From: Zopfochytrium polystomum
Taxonomy: Eukaryota; Chytridiomycota; Chytridiomycetes; Chytridiales; Chytridiaceae
Length of the DNA: 62,136 bases
Assembly: GCA_025765615.1 (NCBI GenBank)
Contig: JAIVFJ010000338.1
Location: forward strand, 1-62,136
Direction of reading: 5' to 3'
Below are positions 41,440 to 54,682 of this stretch, piece after piece. Made by a program: the position numbers and the translations under genes. Each line of letters opens with the position of its first letter. The first letter of the stretch is position 1. The notes beneath the pieces are model-generated. The model worked only from the letters and a program-made list of their open reading frames with translations, was not told the DNA's origin and did no database searches.

Positions 41440-42305
41440 CAGCCCTTGTCTGACAGACTTGACTTTGAGTTGATTGTGAGGATAATAGGCTGTGAAGCCT
41501 GTGGCCTCATATAAAAGAGTGTATACTCACTTTTTCACCAATAATTGTGAGGATTATCCACTTGTCTTGAAGCGCGTTAAACACACATTCAGCTTGGACC
41601 ACGTTATTATTATTTTATTGTTATTGGTTGTCCACACAAGCCACCAGCTGACCCACCACTATTATTATTTGCACTATTATTATTATTGTTGTTGTTGTTG
41701 TGTGACAAGGGCTGTGGACAGAGTGACTCAGTGTCTGCTCAGGTACTGGCATAGGGCTCCCTTGCTCGCACTCCCTTCAATTGGAAAGTGCCAAGTTTGA
41801 GACATGCTGGCTGCCAACCGGTCTGTAAAGTCCGCTATGACCAGCTAACCCCTCACTTTGTCTGTGGGAGAAATGCAAAGTCCAGATGCCCAGCTACCAT
41901 GGTGTAATGCCACACAAGAGTGGTATGAGAAGACAGGGCTTTTCTGTCTCTTACTGTTGGTGATTTTTGCTTATTTTTTCAATTAGTATTTTCCTTTGCC
42001 CAGTAACGCGCCAACAAAATTGTAACACCTCGGTCCCAGCGCTGTCAGCGTACGCCAACACTCTCCCTCAATTTGGAGACGAGCAACCCCTGTACCCCAA
42101 AAACATCTGCTTGTGCAGCATCCACCATATGGAGGGTAACAATTCCTCGTGCTTTAGAAAAGAAGAGAAACATTTCAACCGAGGAACAAAAATTCTCCTA
42201 TCAGAGCTGAACTCGTTCCATTACCTCGACTGGAGTTCCCTTCTTTAAGTCCTCAAGCCTCGCTAACCACAGCAATGAACATTACCACTCATGCTCATGC
42301 TGCTT
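41440..42305. other. No gene; TATA-like and trinucleotide-rich sequence
   Basis: Includes CATATAAAAGAG near 41510 and TTA/TTG-rich repeats at 41600-41705. CAGCCCTTGTC at 41440 is mirrored by GACAAGGGCTG near 41705. It may be part of an LTR of another element, perhaps the copia remnant, but I cannot define ends. Confidence 0.35.
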
Positions 42306-45300
42306 TCACGGTAGCGCCTTGGTTAGGATGTCCGAAAGCATGTCTTCAGTCCTGCAAAATCCCAACTCAATATTCTGCTCCTTGAGCTCCTCACATAAAT
42401 ACGATAACCAGACGCTCATATGTTTGGCACGACCATGGTGCACTGGATTCATGACGATTGCTATAGTCAGCATGTTATCCTCCTTGATCTTTGTTGGATT
42501 CAAGGCCATCGCTTACTCAAATAGCTAACGGTGTTCCCAGCTTGCTTCCTTTACAGCCTCTGCAAGGGCATTTGTGTCCCCCTCAGTCGACTACAGAGCA
42601 ACAGTACTCTGCTTTTTGCTTGACCAGTTTACTGCTGCCCCCATCAAGAGGAATTCATTCCCTGAACGGCTTCGGCATTCCTTCTCCTCAGCATAACTCT
42701 CATCTTCAAAACCCGGCAGAACGTTTGGCCCAGCCAACTCGGCTATCTCCTTCACAGTGGCGCATGAGAAGATCCGTAGGAAATTCCCATCCCGCCTGGA
42801 GTACAAACCAACGTCGTACTTACACCGCAGATATTGCATTAACCGAATGAGAGCTTTTTCCTCACATTCCCCCGAAACTGAGCAAGTGTGCTCACCGCAA
42901 ATGCAATTTGGGCGAGAATAATTTACCACATACAAAGCCTGCGTTAAAAAACTTCAAAATCACATGTACTTTTCCCCGTCTAACCTGGTCGACATAGGGT
43001 CATGTACCCAACTAGTTGCTATCGGGATATAAGCAATCGTGCCTGGGATTACCGCGCCATTAACCTTGCGCTCCCAGAATCCATTCTCCTCCAGCATTCT
43101 ATGTATGTAGTTTTGCTGGCCAACCCAGATTTCACCCTCTCTCTCTTCTGTAGAAAGGCCCACTGCATACCGCATCTCGTTGCGCAATCTAATTTTAAAT
43201 CGTCCATCCCTCCTTGTGAAAGACAATTACATCATCCATGTGTTTATCAATCACGCTGTTGACGTAACCTTAGTCGTTCGGCCTGACCATTATGCAACTG
43301 TCAGAACTCCAAGGGGACTAAATTCTCCAAGAAGCACTCATGCCACCTCCTAGCCGACTAGTGAGGCCCATATATTTCCGAGCTGGCAGCAGGCCAGGAA
43401 TATTCCATAATGCCCTTGGACAACATCTTTCAGTGTCAAGACATCATCTGGAATTTTCCAAAAGCAGTCAGGGGACTTTAATTTTGAGATCAGCTCCTTA
43501 ATAGCACGAATCTCTATTTGACAGAAATCACCAAATCCCGTCGAATTATTTCTCTCCAGTTGCGAATTTTTCTCAACTTTTCCAACTAATTTAACGCATT
43601 TTCTATTAATTGCAGTGACACTATCACTTTGACGGGATTGTCAGTTTTTGCTCTATCAGCTCGTTTTTGCATCACGTATTTCTCACTCAAGGAACCTCCG
43701 TCAATTTCGCAGTCCTGGCTATTTCCTATGAGTCTCGGGGAATTTGCTAAGTTGGAAGCTTCGTTTCGGCCTTCCCAAGGCTAGATCACGTGACCTTCTC
43801 GTTGGGATGCGATTTCCTCTTCCTATAATTCGATTTGGCTCATACTTTGCACACTTATTCTCGACTATATTTCGAGTTCACCCTCTAATTTCGGTCCGGT
43901 TTATGTTATTTTCCATGGACTTGGGCTATCATGCTTGCGTTGATGGCGGAATTATGAGGAACGCGTTTCTCAGGACGTCATTTTAGGGATTGATGGTCCT
44001 TATCAAGATCTAATCGTATACAAAATTTCAGCTCTCTATCTTGAATCGTCCAGGTGTGGCAATGTCGCGAAGTGGGGACAAAACCGTCAGGCTTTTGGCT
44101 TCCTGACTGCTTCTCGTCTCCTTTCGTTTTGCAGAATTTTGACTACAACTTTACGAACTTGTCCCCAATTGAATTCCTGAAAAATTCACTTGCATTTAAG
44201 TTTTTTGGAAAGCCCTTCCAAAGTTCTATCAGATCTCTAAGTTTGTTATTTTGGTGTCTCTCCTTTTTGTTTTTAAGTGTCTCTCCTGTGTTGTCCTTTG
44301 ACCCTTGCTTTTTCCCAAAATAGTTTTCTACCCTCACCTTTACTTGCTTGCCTTTGCCTCATTTTCAGCCTCAAAAATACCCAAAAATGCCCAAATGATC
44401 CTCTTCTTATGCTTCAGCTCTCTCCCCTCTGTTTTCTTCATGCTCTCCTCTCTGGTTTTTTCTATTCTCAGTAACTTAAGGCCTCCTATTTCATCTCAGT
44501 TTCTATTTTTGCATCCCTCCCTGCAGTCCCTTACATACTCTCCCTCTTTCTCTCTTGACACTTCAGAATCCCTCTGTTGTGTGAAGGTGACTCTGCCATT
44601 TTGTGATTCATTTTTGAAACTAATAAGAATACTTCAGTTGTGTGAAGTTCTCAGTCTCCGCAGACTTTAAAAAGCCATTTTCAAGCAGCTTTGCAGACTT
44701 AAAACAGCCCTTTTGTGTTCTTCAACCTCCTTTGTTCAAGTTTTCCAACAACTCAAGGCTCTTTGATCCAACTCTTTTTCTGTGACATCTGTTGAACTTT
44801 GCACAGGACAAACAAAACCCCTCTCGTGCAAAATCCAATCCACAGCGCCTCCTTTAAACACTTCAAAGGATGTCTTGCCCGAAACCTTATGAATCATGCA
44901 ATTAAATTTATACACCGCATGCTTCACTGCAAATGGATACATATTTGCTGGCAGACAGGCCTCCAACAACATCGTGGATGCCATATCCTTGATTATCCCA
45001 ACCGTTTGTTCAGCCAAACCATGAGCTCTTTGATATGTACCAGACTATATTCGACTCATATCTGTGGCACAACACCAATCCAGGAAATTAGTGGTCTCTA
45101 GCTCCCCCTGATCACCACGAACTGCAATCACCTTGGAGCCTACTTCATTCTCTCACTCCTCGGTCAGGCTCTAGAGAAATGTCACAGCCAAAGACCAGCT
45201 GTACTCCTCCACACTTAGCTGCCAGTAAACCTCGTTTCTCTTCCCCCCCAAAGGCAACAGCACTAAATCTGTGTGGACTCTCTCTTGCAATCTTCATGCT

Positions 45301-46730
45301 GGAGACTGCGTTGACCGAACACGCCGATGACTTATTTTCGCTTTATCACAAAGTATACATCGCATATCTGCACCAGCATCTGTATTCTGCGCTTTCTGCA
45401 GAAGATTCATATTTGCACATTCCCGCAAAAAAACCCTTCAACCACATCTTTTGGACGACGTCAATGCCTGGATTACCCAACCTCCTGTGGAACAATTCCC
45501 AGAAATGCAACTGCGCCAAAAAAGGTGGCCCCTTCCCGTTGGGATTTCGAAGCCAGCAGTCTACAGTTAGCATTATCATGTGTTTCCCTGTTCAGGCAGC
45601 CATGAAAAGCGATGGAATGCTCACCCCTTTCCCATTGGACGCAGTTGACCAGCTCTTCTGAGGCCGGAATGCTGCCACTGCAATGGTTGCGCCGTTCCCT
45701 TGCGACTCCTGCACTCACTGCCTCTAAGACAGACTGATACGCTGGATCTTCCCAATCTGATATCATGGCACGCTCACCGTTCCTAAGTGTTAGTGCAATG
45801 GCAATTTTGTTGATGATATACTCATTGTCGAACTCTTTGGCCAATAATTTGAGTCCCACCAGCGTATTAGAGAACAGCGGAACATACAACGCATTCTTCA
45901 TGTGGCGCGTGTACCATCCTCTACCGAGCCTAAGCCTAAAGCCTCTGGCTCCTGCTGCCTTTGTCACCGTGTCGTTCGCCAATCTAATTTTGACGTTCGT
46001 TGATACCAAGCCTTCAAAGAACAATTTCTCTGGAGACATGAGCTGTGACGCTCCTGAATCAAGCACAGCGATGGAAGAGATGGCGATGGGGCTTGCAGTA
46101 GCTGCAACTATCGCTAGAGAACCATCCCTGGCGCCACCTGTGTCACCCGGACTGTTTAGACTCAGCCATGATGAGTCAGGTTCCACATCTTCGCCTCTCT
46201 CTTCATCCTGCCTGGCCACAGTCAGAAGAGCTAGCACTGGGGTTTCGGGCGCGGCTAATTCTTCCCTTTTGGGCTCCACTTCTTCAATGTCCACAAACCG
46301 TAAAACATGCACCGCCACTGTTGTAGAAGCAACTGTTTCGGACTCTGCCTGAGCTGCAGTCCTCGACTTCTTCGGGCAATCCTTTTTAAAGTGGCCAACT
46401 TCACCGCACTTAGAGCACTTAAGATCTTTTTGTGTCTGGCGACTTCGAGCTTGCGCATTTCTTTTTGCATGCCTCAGCTTCCTTGCCCCTTGAGCTAGAG
46501 CCCTTACCGGACCCCGCACCGCTTGACTAGGCAATCACACGTGCAGCCACAGGAGTCTTGACCTTCTTCTTGGCCTTCTCCTGCATGACCTGCAGGTATG
46601 CAAATATTCGACCAGCCCCCCTCCCCCTCATCAGTTTCTTCGAGTTGCTACTGGGGCGTAAAACCCTTTTATTTGAAACGTTATCCTTTTTTTCTGTTTT
46701 CCCAGTCTCAGGGTTGGAGTAGTGATACAT
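42306..46730 (-). mobile_element. Decayed Ty1/copia retrotransposon remnant
   Basis: Coding fragments in copia order are read right to left on the minus strand. Gag end with zinc knuckle CSKCGEVGHFKKDC (about 46420) and protease AVLDSGASQLMSPE (46015-46070) lie in 45473-46534. An integrase fragment (EACLPANMYPFAVKHAVYK, GKTSFEVFKG) is at 44736-45017. RT (VGQQNYIHRMLEENGF) is at 42960-43226. Connection/RNase H pieces (SRPNCICG, RSGNEFLLMGAAVNWSSKKQ) are at 42591-42935, ending with RTEDMLSDILTKALP at 42306-42509. Frameshifts separate the pieces and most of the RT is missing. No LTR pair could be identified. Confidence 0.85.
43227..44735. other. AT-richer non-coding stretch inside copia remnant
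   Basis: The place where copia integrase end and most of RT should lie. I see no retroelement protein motifs in any frame. The base composition differs from the flanks, so this may be replaced or inserted DNA. Confidence 0.35.
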
Positions 46731-46898
46731 TATTTTAACGCGCTCTGTTTCTTCTCGTTTCGCCTATGAAAAATAATAATAATAATACGTAGGGGCAATT
46801 AAAACACAACAACAACAACAGGAACAAACAGGGACGGAGGAGAGGTAGAAGCGATCGCGGGGCGACGACGATGACGACGGGGTGGGGGTGGGGGGGGG

Positions 46899-49401
46899 TC
46901 AGTTCGGTTGCGGCGCGTCGCTGTCGTCGCCGTCGCGACGGCGGGCAGCGCGTGCACGGCGTGGCGGCGGCGGGGCATCGAGCCGCGGCACGCGGGCGCG
47001 GAGGAGGGCCAGGGCGGCCGCCGCAGCCTCCTCCTCCTCCTTCTCCTCCTCTTCTTTCCTTGCCGCGGCCACCGCGGCCGCCGCTTCTGCAACAGCGGCG
47101 GCGGCAGCGCTGGGAGCGCTTGGGGCCGAGGCGACACGGCGCAGGGGCGGGGCGGCGGCGCGGGCGCGCGGTGCGGCGACGGAAGTGGGCGTTGTGGTGG
47201 TGGTGGCGGGACCTGCGGGTGCGGTGGTTGCGGTGGTTGCTGAGCGCGCGGCGGCGGAGGGGGGCGTTGCGGGGCGTGGACGTGCGGTGGCAGCGGCGGC
47301 TGCTGCTGCAGCGGCGACGGCGAGGGCGTCGGCGAAGGAGCGCAGGGAGGGCGGGGCGGAGTGGATCGGCGGGCTGTGTGCGCTTGCTGGTGCGTACGGT
47401 GCGGGGCGCGCTACGGCCGCCGGGTTGTAGCCGTGGTGGGCGTGGGGTTGGTTGTACATGTAGTCGTGGGTTCGCGCTGCGGGCGGCGGTGGCGCGGGGA
47501 CCGCGGCGGCGGTGGGGTCGATGGTGTAGTAAGCGTACGCGAATGGGGCCGGAACGGCAAAGTACAGGGCCTGTGCTGCTGGTACGGGTGCGGCTGGCGA
47601 ATCGTGGGTCCCGGCGGTGGCGGATGCGGGCGGTGGAGGCTGCGGCTGCTGCTGCTGCTGAGACGCGAGCAGCGACGCGCGGGTGGGGCGCATGACTGAC
47701 GTCGGAGTGGTCGGGGTCGGGGGCGATGGCGGCACGGGGTCGTAGATGCCGAGGGTTGCCACGAGGTCTGCGCGCGACAGGCGGTGCGGGTGGTGGTGGC
47801 TCTGGCGGGGGTTGATATTGTGACTGTTCTGGTGCTGGTGCTGCTGCCGTTCGAGGGGCGGCGGCGGCGGCGGGGCATGCGCCCGCAGCGGGAGGGTCCG
47901 TGAGGTGGATGAGGACGACGGGATCGACCGGTGCGAGCCGTTGGCCGTCCAGCTTGTCCCGGGCGCCGACAACGACGGCGCGAGCGGCACGCCGCCGCGG
48001 CCTCCGCGGAGGCCTCCGGTTACAAGCGGAAGGCTGCCGCTGGGCGGCGCGGACTGGCGTGTGCCGGCCGCCGCCGTCGAAGAAGGCAGCGAGCCGGTAA
48101 GGAGGAACCCACTGCCGGCTGGGACGCCAACAGGCGGCGGCGAGAACGAAACGCGACGCCACCGCCGCCGTTCATCGTCCGCAGGGCCGTCGCCGCCAAC
48201 CCCATTGCCACGTAGCCGCTCGACGTCGTCGTCGTCGTCTTCGTCGGCGACGTTGGTGCCATCGTGCACCACGACCGCGACGTCGGAAGCCGCCGGGGCC
48301 GATCCATCGTCCGCCGCTGAGCTGAGGGAGCCGTCGCCGTCGGGGTCGCCGGTGCGGCTCTCCCTGCGGCTGTACCGCGCGACGCGCCTCAGCCGACGCT
48401 CGCCCTTCCCCCACGGCCCGCTGAGGCTCGGCCGCCAGTCGAGGCCATCTTCATCGTCGTCGTCGTCGTCGCTGCGGGGGCCCTTGCAGCAGCCAGCGCA
48501 CGCGCGCCAGCGGCGGCGGCGACGACGACGGTGAGCAGCGGCGCCGTCGCCCTCGCGGGCGGCAAAGACGCGGAACGCCCACACGAGCGTCAGTGCGCCG
48601 CCGACGGCCAGCACGGCGAGGATTGAGTAAAGCACGGGGCTGGACGGGGCCGGCTGGGCTGCGGGAGACGCCGTGGAGGGCGAGGCTGTCGGAGACGGGG
48701 GCGCCGGGGAGGACAGGATGGTCGGGGAGTGCAGCGAGGTGGTGGACGGCGTCGCGATTGTTGTGACGATGGTGGTGATGACGGAGATGATGGTCGTCGA
48801 TGCGCCAGCGCCGGAGGCGTCGTCGGACGGGGCGACGGTCGCGGTGGAGATGATGGTTGTGGTGATGGTTGTGGGAGGAGGGGGGGGCTGTCGTCGGGGG
48901 CTGTGCGGATGAGGAGGGAGACGACGACGGTGGTGGCGGTGGCAGAGAGGACTGCGTTGGCGATGTCGACGTGGAGGGTAACGTGGAAGCGGAGGTTGAG
49001 GATGGTGGTTGCGTTGGTGGGAACGATGTCGGTGCGGTGCTTGAAGTGTCGGTGGAGGATGTGGGCGGTGCTGTTGGTGAGGACGAAGGCGGCGGTGGTG
49101 GTGGATCAGACTGGAAAGAGGACGATGGCATAGGTGCTGATGATGAAGATAATGATGAATTTGAAACAAAAGACGAAATTGAAGAAGAAGTATCAGCGGA
49201 GGATGGGGAGGAGGGCGATTCGCCGCCCGGCGAAAGCGATGTGACGTTGGACGAGGTGACCGTGGACGGTGGCGGCGACGTCGCCGAAGGGCTACTGGGC
49301 GATGCGGAGGTCGGTGGTGGTTTGGGAGGGTCGAGATCGAGCAAGAATCGCATCATCGGTGAATGAGGGCGCGGGAACAGCGGCTGATGGTGGGGATGCA
49401 T
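46899..49401 (-). CDS. Ser/Thr/Pro-rich single-pass membrane protein, one homopolymer frameshift
   Basis: Unrecognised protein with a mucin-like N-terminal half (long Ser/Thr/Pro runs, likely O-glycosylated), one strong transmembrane segment VLYSILAVLAVGGALTLVWA, and a long disordered cytosolic part with acidic (DDDDDDEDG), Gln, Pro and Ala runs. The topology recalls fungal wall-stress sensors of the Mid2/Wsc type, but no Wsc domain is present, so this is only analogy. From ATG 49399-49401 the Ser/Thr/Pro frame runs to a run of eight C (G8 on + strand, 48880-48887). The continuing Thr-rich, TM and tail sequence is in another frame ending at 46899. A one-base error at the run would unite them. 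No clear signal peptide is seen, so the start is uncertain. Confidence 0.5.
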
Positions 49402-49722
49402 GCGCTAGGGTTGTTGATGTGGCGGCCGCGCGCGCGGGGTAAACGAACCCTTGCCAGATTCAGATTTCAGGGGTTCGTGAGCCCCTGCTGATGGCGGAGT
49501 TTAAATTTCTGCATATTTTCTTATTATTGTATTTTGTTCGCCCAAAGGCAAGGGCGCCCCCAAAACACAAGCAACTAACACACATTTTCAAAACATTAAG
49601 GAGAGGTGATTTCGACTACAATAGAAGTGAAATGACCAGTAAAGCCGATAAGCCTCTCACTGTAGGCGGAAATAACAAAAGCAAAAAACTCGCAAAACCG
49701 CTCTTATCTCTCATCAAGTCCG
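49402..49722. other. Intergenic, nothing recognised
   Basis: About 320 bp between two minus-strand genes with no supported feature. Confidence 0.5.
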
Positions 49723-52700
49723 TCAGTACGTAACGTCTGCCCCCGAGCGCTTGTCGATCATAAAGAGCTGACCGTCGGCCGCTGTTTCCATCCAGTACGT
49801 CGTGCGAATGACGCCACCGAGCGCGAGCTTCGTCTTCGCCTTCGAAAAGTCGGCGGATAGGGTTATCGGCGTGTCGAACGGTACCACGGAGACGGGGCGG
49901 AGGTAGAGCACGGCCGCAGCCGGGACGGCAGCGGACTCTGCGTAGCCGGCGCAGCCGCCAAAGAGCGCAGCGCTGTCACCGGTGAGGGGGACGGTGGTGT
50001 TGACTGCAGCGGCGCCTGGAGTGAGGAAGGAGGGGATGCCGGAGCCAGTGAGTTCCACGGCGAGCAGAGTCAAATTTCGGAGCGTAGCCCAAGGGGACAG
50101 TTTGATGACAAGGCGATCGGAGGAGGCGGCGACGGAGGCGCACGGGGAGAGCCCAAAGGCGAACGGGGTGGCTGCGGCGGTGCAGGGAAGGACGGTCGAC
50201 GAGTTGTAGGTGCGCGGGATGGCTGCAGGGCGGCCGAGGCAGCTGGCGACACGGGGATCCGCCATTGGGTTTGCATGAAGGGGACGATGTTGTACCCGAC
50301 GGTTTGGGAAAAGGTTTTGGCCCAGACATCGATCTGGTCTTGCTCGATAGTTGGGGGTGAAGTCATGTTGAGGTACGCGCGAAACACTCGACGGAATGCT
50401 TCGTAGCCAAATGAGTAACGCAGGTCGACGTAAAACCGAAGTTTTACGAAATTGTCAGCATTCTTTTAGTCTGTGGAGGATTCTCGCCATATTTTAGTTT
50501 GGTTGAGCCACTTTTCCAAGTAGAGACCGAACCATTGCGGCTGACTGAATTGGTTGAGTTTGGATGGGAAGATCTCGCTCATGTACATTGAAAAGATGTT
50601 TACGGTGACCTGGTCACACGAAAGAGAGTGAGCCGGTTATCTCGAATTGACCATAATGATGTTTGAAAATCAGCTGTACCTCGGAATTGCCCTCCATCGC
50701 GATCGTTGCCCACGGCCGTTGTTGAAAGTTGTGCCCGATCTCATGAACAAAGCTCCAAAAGGTCAAATCACCTTGAGGCTCGGAGAAATCGCGCGGCATA
50801 TTGAAGGCGTCAGTCTCGTAGATGGACTTGTGCATGATGCAGAGCTTTGTCGCGTTCGCTTCAACTCCCTGGATGGAGTAACCTGCAGTTGATGTGAGAC
50901 CGATTTCAGCACTTTTGAAAAAAAAGACAAACCTGCATGATAACCGCCGGAGCCGATGTCTTCATCGATGTTGAATCGCTCTTTGTAGGGTCGGCTGTTC
51001 TCGCCAGACAAGTCAAAGTATCTGGGAAGGAGCTTGTTTTCGTTCGGGTCGAAGGTCAGCAGGAAAGCAAGAGTTGGAATCAAAGCCTCAATCACCTGAT
51101 CAAAGAAAGCCTTGATTGCATCGGGTTGCGACGCGCACGGTTCCTTCCTCATGATATTGATGGGATACGATAAAGTGATACCGTTGAAGTCTAACTCAGC
51201 GTAAAAAGCCTGGGAGCTGGTCAAACTACTTCTCCATTGGTCGAGGGTCTGGGATCCATCGTAAAACGGCACGGCTGCCAAGTTTCCGCTGACTGTGACG
51301 TTCCCGAGGCTACCCGCCTTGACTACATCAAAGTAAAGGAGCCCGCCAAAGTATGATGTCACGTTGAGGCTCTTGCATCCGCCCTCAATGATCCAGTCTG
51401 ACGAGTACTCGTGGATAATGGGGAACCTCTTCCAGTCGCGGTCGGTTCATTTGACTTCGTCGAACGTCGAGCCAACCTGGACACCCGCGATTGACGTTAG
51501 GTCTGCTGGAGAGCTCGGACAGAAGCGAACGGAAACGGTGGTGCCGGCTGTCACGTACAGACGGGTTGATATCCACTTGGTGAAGGCGGTGGTGAAGGCC
51601 CCAGTCTTTGTGGTGCGCGGGACGGCGGCTTGAGGAACTCCGGGGAAGTTGGAGGCGGACTGCAGAAGCGATTGCGATGCGAAAGGACTGCTGTTACGGA
51701 GGCCGTATTGGAGGCCAGTGCAGTTCCGTCTCCTGTAGTCTTCTTTAGTGATTGGGAGGACCGTCCAGTTAACTCCGTTAGTGCAGACGGTCTGCACAAT
51801 CTGCTGTAAGTCGTTCTTGAAGATTGGAAGTGAGTCGAGCATCTTCTGATCGATAAATTTGGTGAATTCGGCCAACGCTTGGAAATCCGATGCAGTTTCT
51901 GTCGAAGTCGATGAGGGTGAGCGAAAGGTTGTGAGCGGTGCGGACAATATTCGATTCGTAAATGTCAGTGCTCAGTCTTGTCGCAGGATTTTGATTAAGG
52001 GAGTACCGGAAATACGCTTGGAACAATAGGTTGGTTGGATCGTTTGCCGTTTGACCGTGTCTATCATCCCTCCAAACCCAATCGATAGCGACTGCAACAA
52101 TAGTGCCACCGCTCTCGAGCCAGGAGCGTAAAGCGGAGACGTAGAAGGACGTGTCGGCGTCGAGGGGGTTTTCCAAAGAGTCCAAACCAATTTTCAGTGC
52201 ATCCACGTACAGAACGTCCACAGCACTCAGCGCTTTTGAATTCTGCTTGAGGTCATCCTTGGAGAACTGCGTTACAGGTCCACTAATTGAGTAGAAACTG
52301 CTGTTCATCTGAATGCTGTACGCTACTTTCGGGCAGACACTTGATTGGGTGTTTGGGAAGCATCCAACCTTTGGAGCGGCGGCTCGGCCCCACCAGAGAG
52401 AGTTTTTCCAAAATTGTGCAAGCTGAGGGATCTTGGCAAGGTCAAAGGAGAAAAGGTCGTTGTGCGCCGCAGCAATGAACTTGCCCAGCCCGGCTCGTCC
52501 GTGGGCAATGTACGCTTTATGCTGCAGAATAAACGAATAAACTGAATGGTCAACTTGAAAAGCACGACAAAAGGGAAAATCGGCTACGGGGTGTGGCAAA
52601 ACAGACTTACTCTGGAAGACGAGTCGACGAGCAAGGGTGCCACTTGATCCGAAAAGATTGAGATAGCCCCAAGGATCGATTGAGGAGGCGCAACCGAGGT

Positions 52701-53209
52701 CCAAGTGGAAGTGGTGACGTTCTGCAAGAGTGTCCTCCTATCGCCCTCAAGCGCGGGCGCCATTGTTGGCGTTGTCGTCGGGAGCCCGCTGGTTGTCGAT
52801 GGTTCCGTGGTCGATGTTGGCGAACCGGAAGACGTCGGAGACGGAATGCTTGAAGTACTTGAGGCGATCACTCCAACCCCACCGCACACTGAGCCTGAAT
52901 CGTGCGGTCGGAAGTGAGAATACGAAAAAGTTGGAATGCAGCATCGATGGAAGAGAATGAAAAGAAGTATCGCGGTTGAATGCAGTGAGAAAACTTACCG
53001 GTTGAAGAGGAGTAGACTGCCGCCGATTTTGGGAACGAGCCTTTTTTCATCCAACACGTTCCTCCGACGTAATTGTTGCATGCGAAATTCGTGCATCCGA
53101 TCGTCGCGGCAGAGGTTGGTCCGCAGTTGCTTGCCGTGGACGACACGTTTTGGAAGTCACCGTTGATCCAGTCGCAGTTGCTGGCCCAGTAGCACACAAT
53201 TGTTGCGTA
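49723..53209 (-). pseudogene. M60-like (TCAF-type) metallopeptidase with PAN-like N-terminus, decayed
   Basis: Secreted-type zinc peptidase family acting on glycoproteins. The zinc motif FWSFVHEIGHNFQQRPW (H-E-x-x-H, about 50725-50745) is followed by NSE at the expected distance, where intron 50681-50611 falls, and by VTVNIFSMY. Upstream exons end at 52999, 52611 and about 50927; one gives HKAYIAHGRAGLGKF, a TCAF-like segment. The exon starting 53209 (CYWASNCDWINGDF, NNYVGGTCWMKK) is Cys-rich and PAN/apple-like. Lesions: a frame change near 51900, an in-frame TGA at 51447-51449 (VK*TDRDW), an in-frame TAA near 50467, and another frame change near 50240. The stop is at 49723. The first exon and signal peptide were not found. 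Some lesions could be assembly errors, but two nonsense codons favour a pseudogene. Confidence 0.7.
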
Positions 53210-54473
53210 CTGAGCAGTTGACAAAAAGGTACTGTCTCGCAGAGATTTTTGCCCATCCCTCGGCCGCCACCGAGCCTTGTGGGCTCTTTTTACTGGTCGG
53301 CTATTATACATGATTCGGGTGCACTGTCTTTTGACTCGCGTCCCGTCTTCCCCTTGTTCTTTTATTTCATCCAATTATTAATTGATGCTTTTATTCTTCC
53401 TTCAATTTGGGACGTCGCGTGACGCACGGACAAACCGCAAAGCGGCGCCGGCGCCGTCCGACAACCTCCCGCCAACGATCCATCAAAAACCCCTGGAATC
53501 GACCGCGACACGTTCGTCCTTGGCCCGCTCGTCCTTCGCCCGCGAAAGAAAAGTGGGGATCACGATTTCGGTTAATCACGAGCCCCGACCGGGCCGCATG
53601 GGCTGTCGATCTCGTCACTAGGAGGGGGGAAAAAAAATACCACGAAAAAAGACACCGTTTGCGATTAGCCTGAGCGAGTTGGCCCACCTTCCGGCGTTCG
53701 CCAAACGTTTGACGAGGAGAGTGGGGCCAACGACGGAGGTTCTCGGGCGCTGTCTATCAAATCCCTCCCCCCGCGGCCGCGTCGGTACACCATGCATCCC
53801 TCCGTTTTTCGGAGCCGGCGACGAGGTGGAAATCTTGTCGTGCAGAGGTCTCAAGACACTGAGGAAGCTGTAACAATGACAAGTGTAATAGAGGGATTCT
53901 TTAGGTTATCGGCCAACGCCTGTCAGCGAGGTTTGCCGTTGGCAGTAATTGTAATTTTGGTTCCATCCCTGGCAAGGCAAACATTAACTAAGTGCGTAAC
54001 AGTTCCTTCTGGGCTGCAGCAGTTGTCAATCTCTCTCGCCGATTCCTCGCGCTGATACGGAGCAAGATAACGCGTGGACCAATCAAAACGAGGCAGCCAC
54101 CTCGCCCTCGTCTCTTTTCTTTCTTCATTCCTTCTTCATCAGCAGGTTTACCCGAGCGAGCTCCTCCCTTCCCTTCCCCAGTGAAACGAGAGAGGCAGAG
54201 AGACAGGCGGAGATGCACGCACCACCACCACACACAAATCTGTCGAAAATTTTTCTGGGATGAAGCCAGATTGTCGGCGAATCCAGGGTTGGTTGGTAGT
54301 AATATATTTAGCTGAAAAGGTTTTCTGAGAGACCGAATTTGTCTGGAAAAAAAAAAAAAAAAAAAATACCGTCCCTGGTCGAATCATTCTTGTCTGGAAA
54401 TGATTTTTTTGTCGTTCGTTATATATATAAAGAAAGGGGCGGAGTGAGCTGATTGATTTGAACGAGAGAGAAC

Positions 54474-54516
<43 letters not shown>

Positions 54517-54682
54517 AGACTCACTCGGACAGGGACGAAGACAGCGGTAAAAAAAAAACTCAAAGAAGTAATAAACCCCGACACACACAGCTTCCCTCTT
54601 GCCCGCCACCCCTTCTTTCCTCCCAAGCAATCGCTGCAGCAAGCAAGCAAGCAAGCAGTCTCCCTCTCTCTCATTCACTCTT
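53210..54682. other. Intergenic, no supported gene
   Basis: No recognised domain. Contains an A-run at 54344-54366, a short (AT)n at 54420 and (GA)n at 54470-54512. It probably includes the 5' end of the M60 gene and the promoter of the next gene. Confidence 0.4.

Noticed and set aside
46899..48162. Long overlapping ORFs on both strands in GC-rich genes (for example Arg-rich and Gly-rich frames at 46871-47695 or 27965-29056)
   Set aside because: They are shadows caused by high GC content and low-complexity coding on the other strand; none shows domains.
51447..51449. TGA read as tryptophan or selenocysteine (alternative code)
   Set aside because: The chitinase, both MFS genes and the Frizzled-like gene all use TGA as their stop, so the standard code applies; a nonsense mutation or error is simpler.
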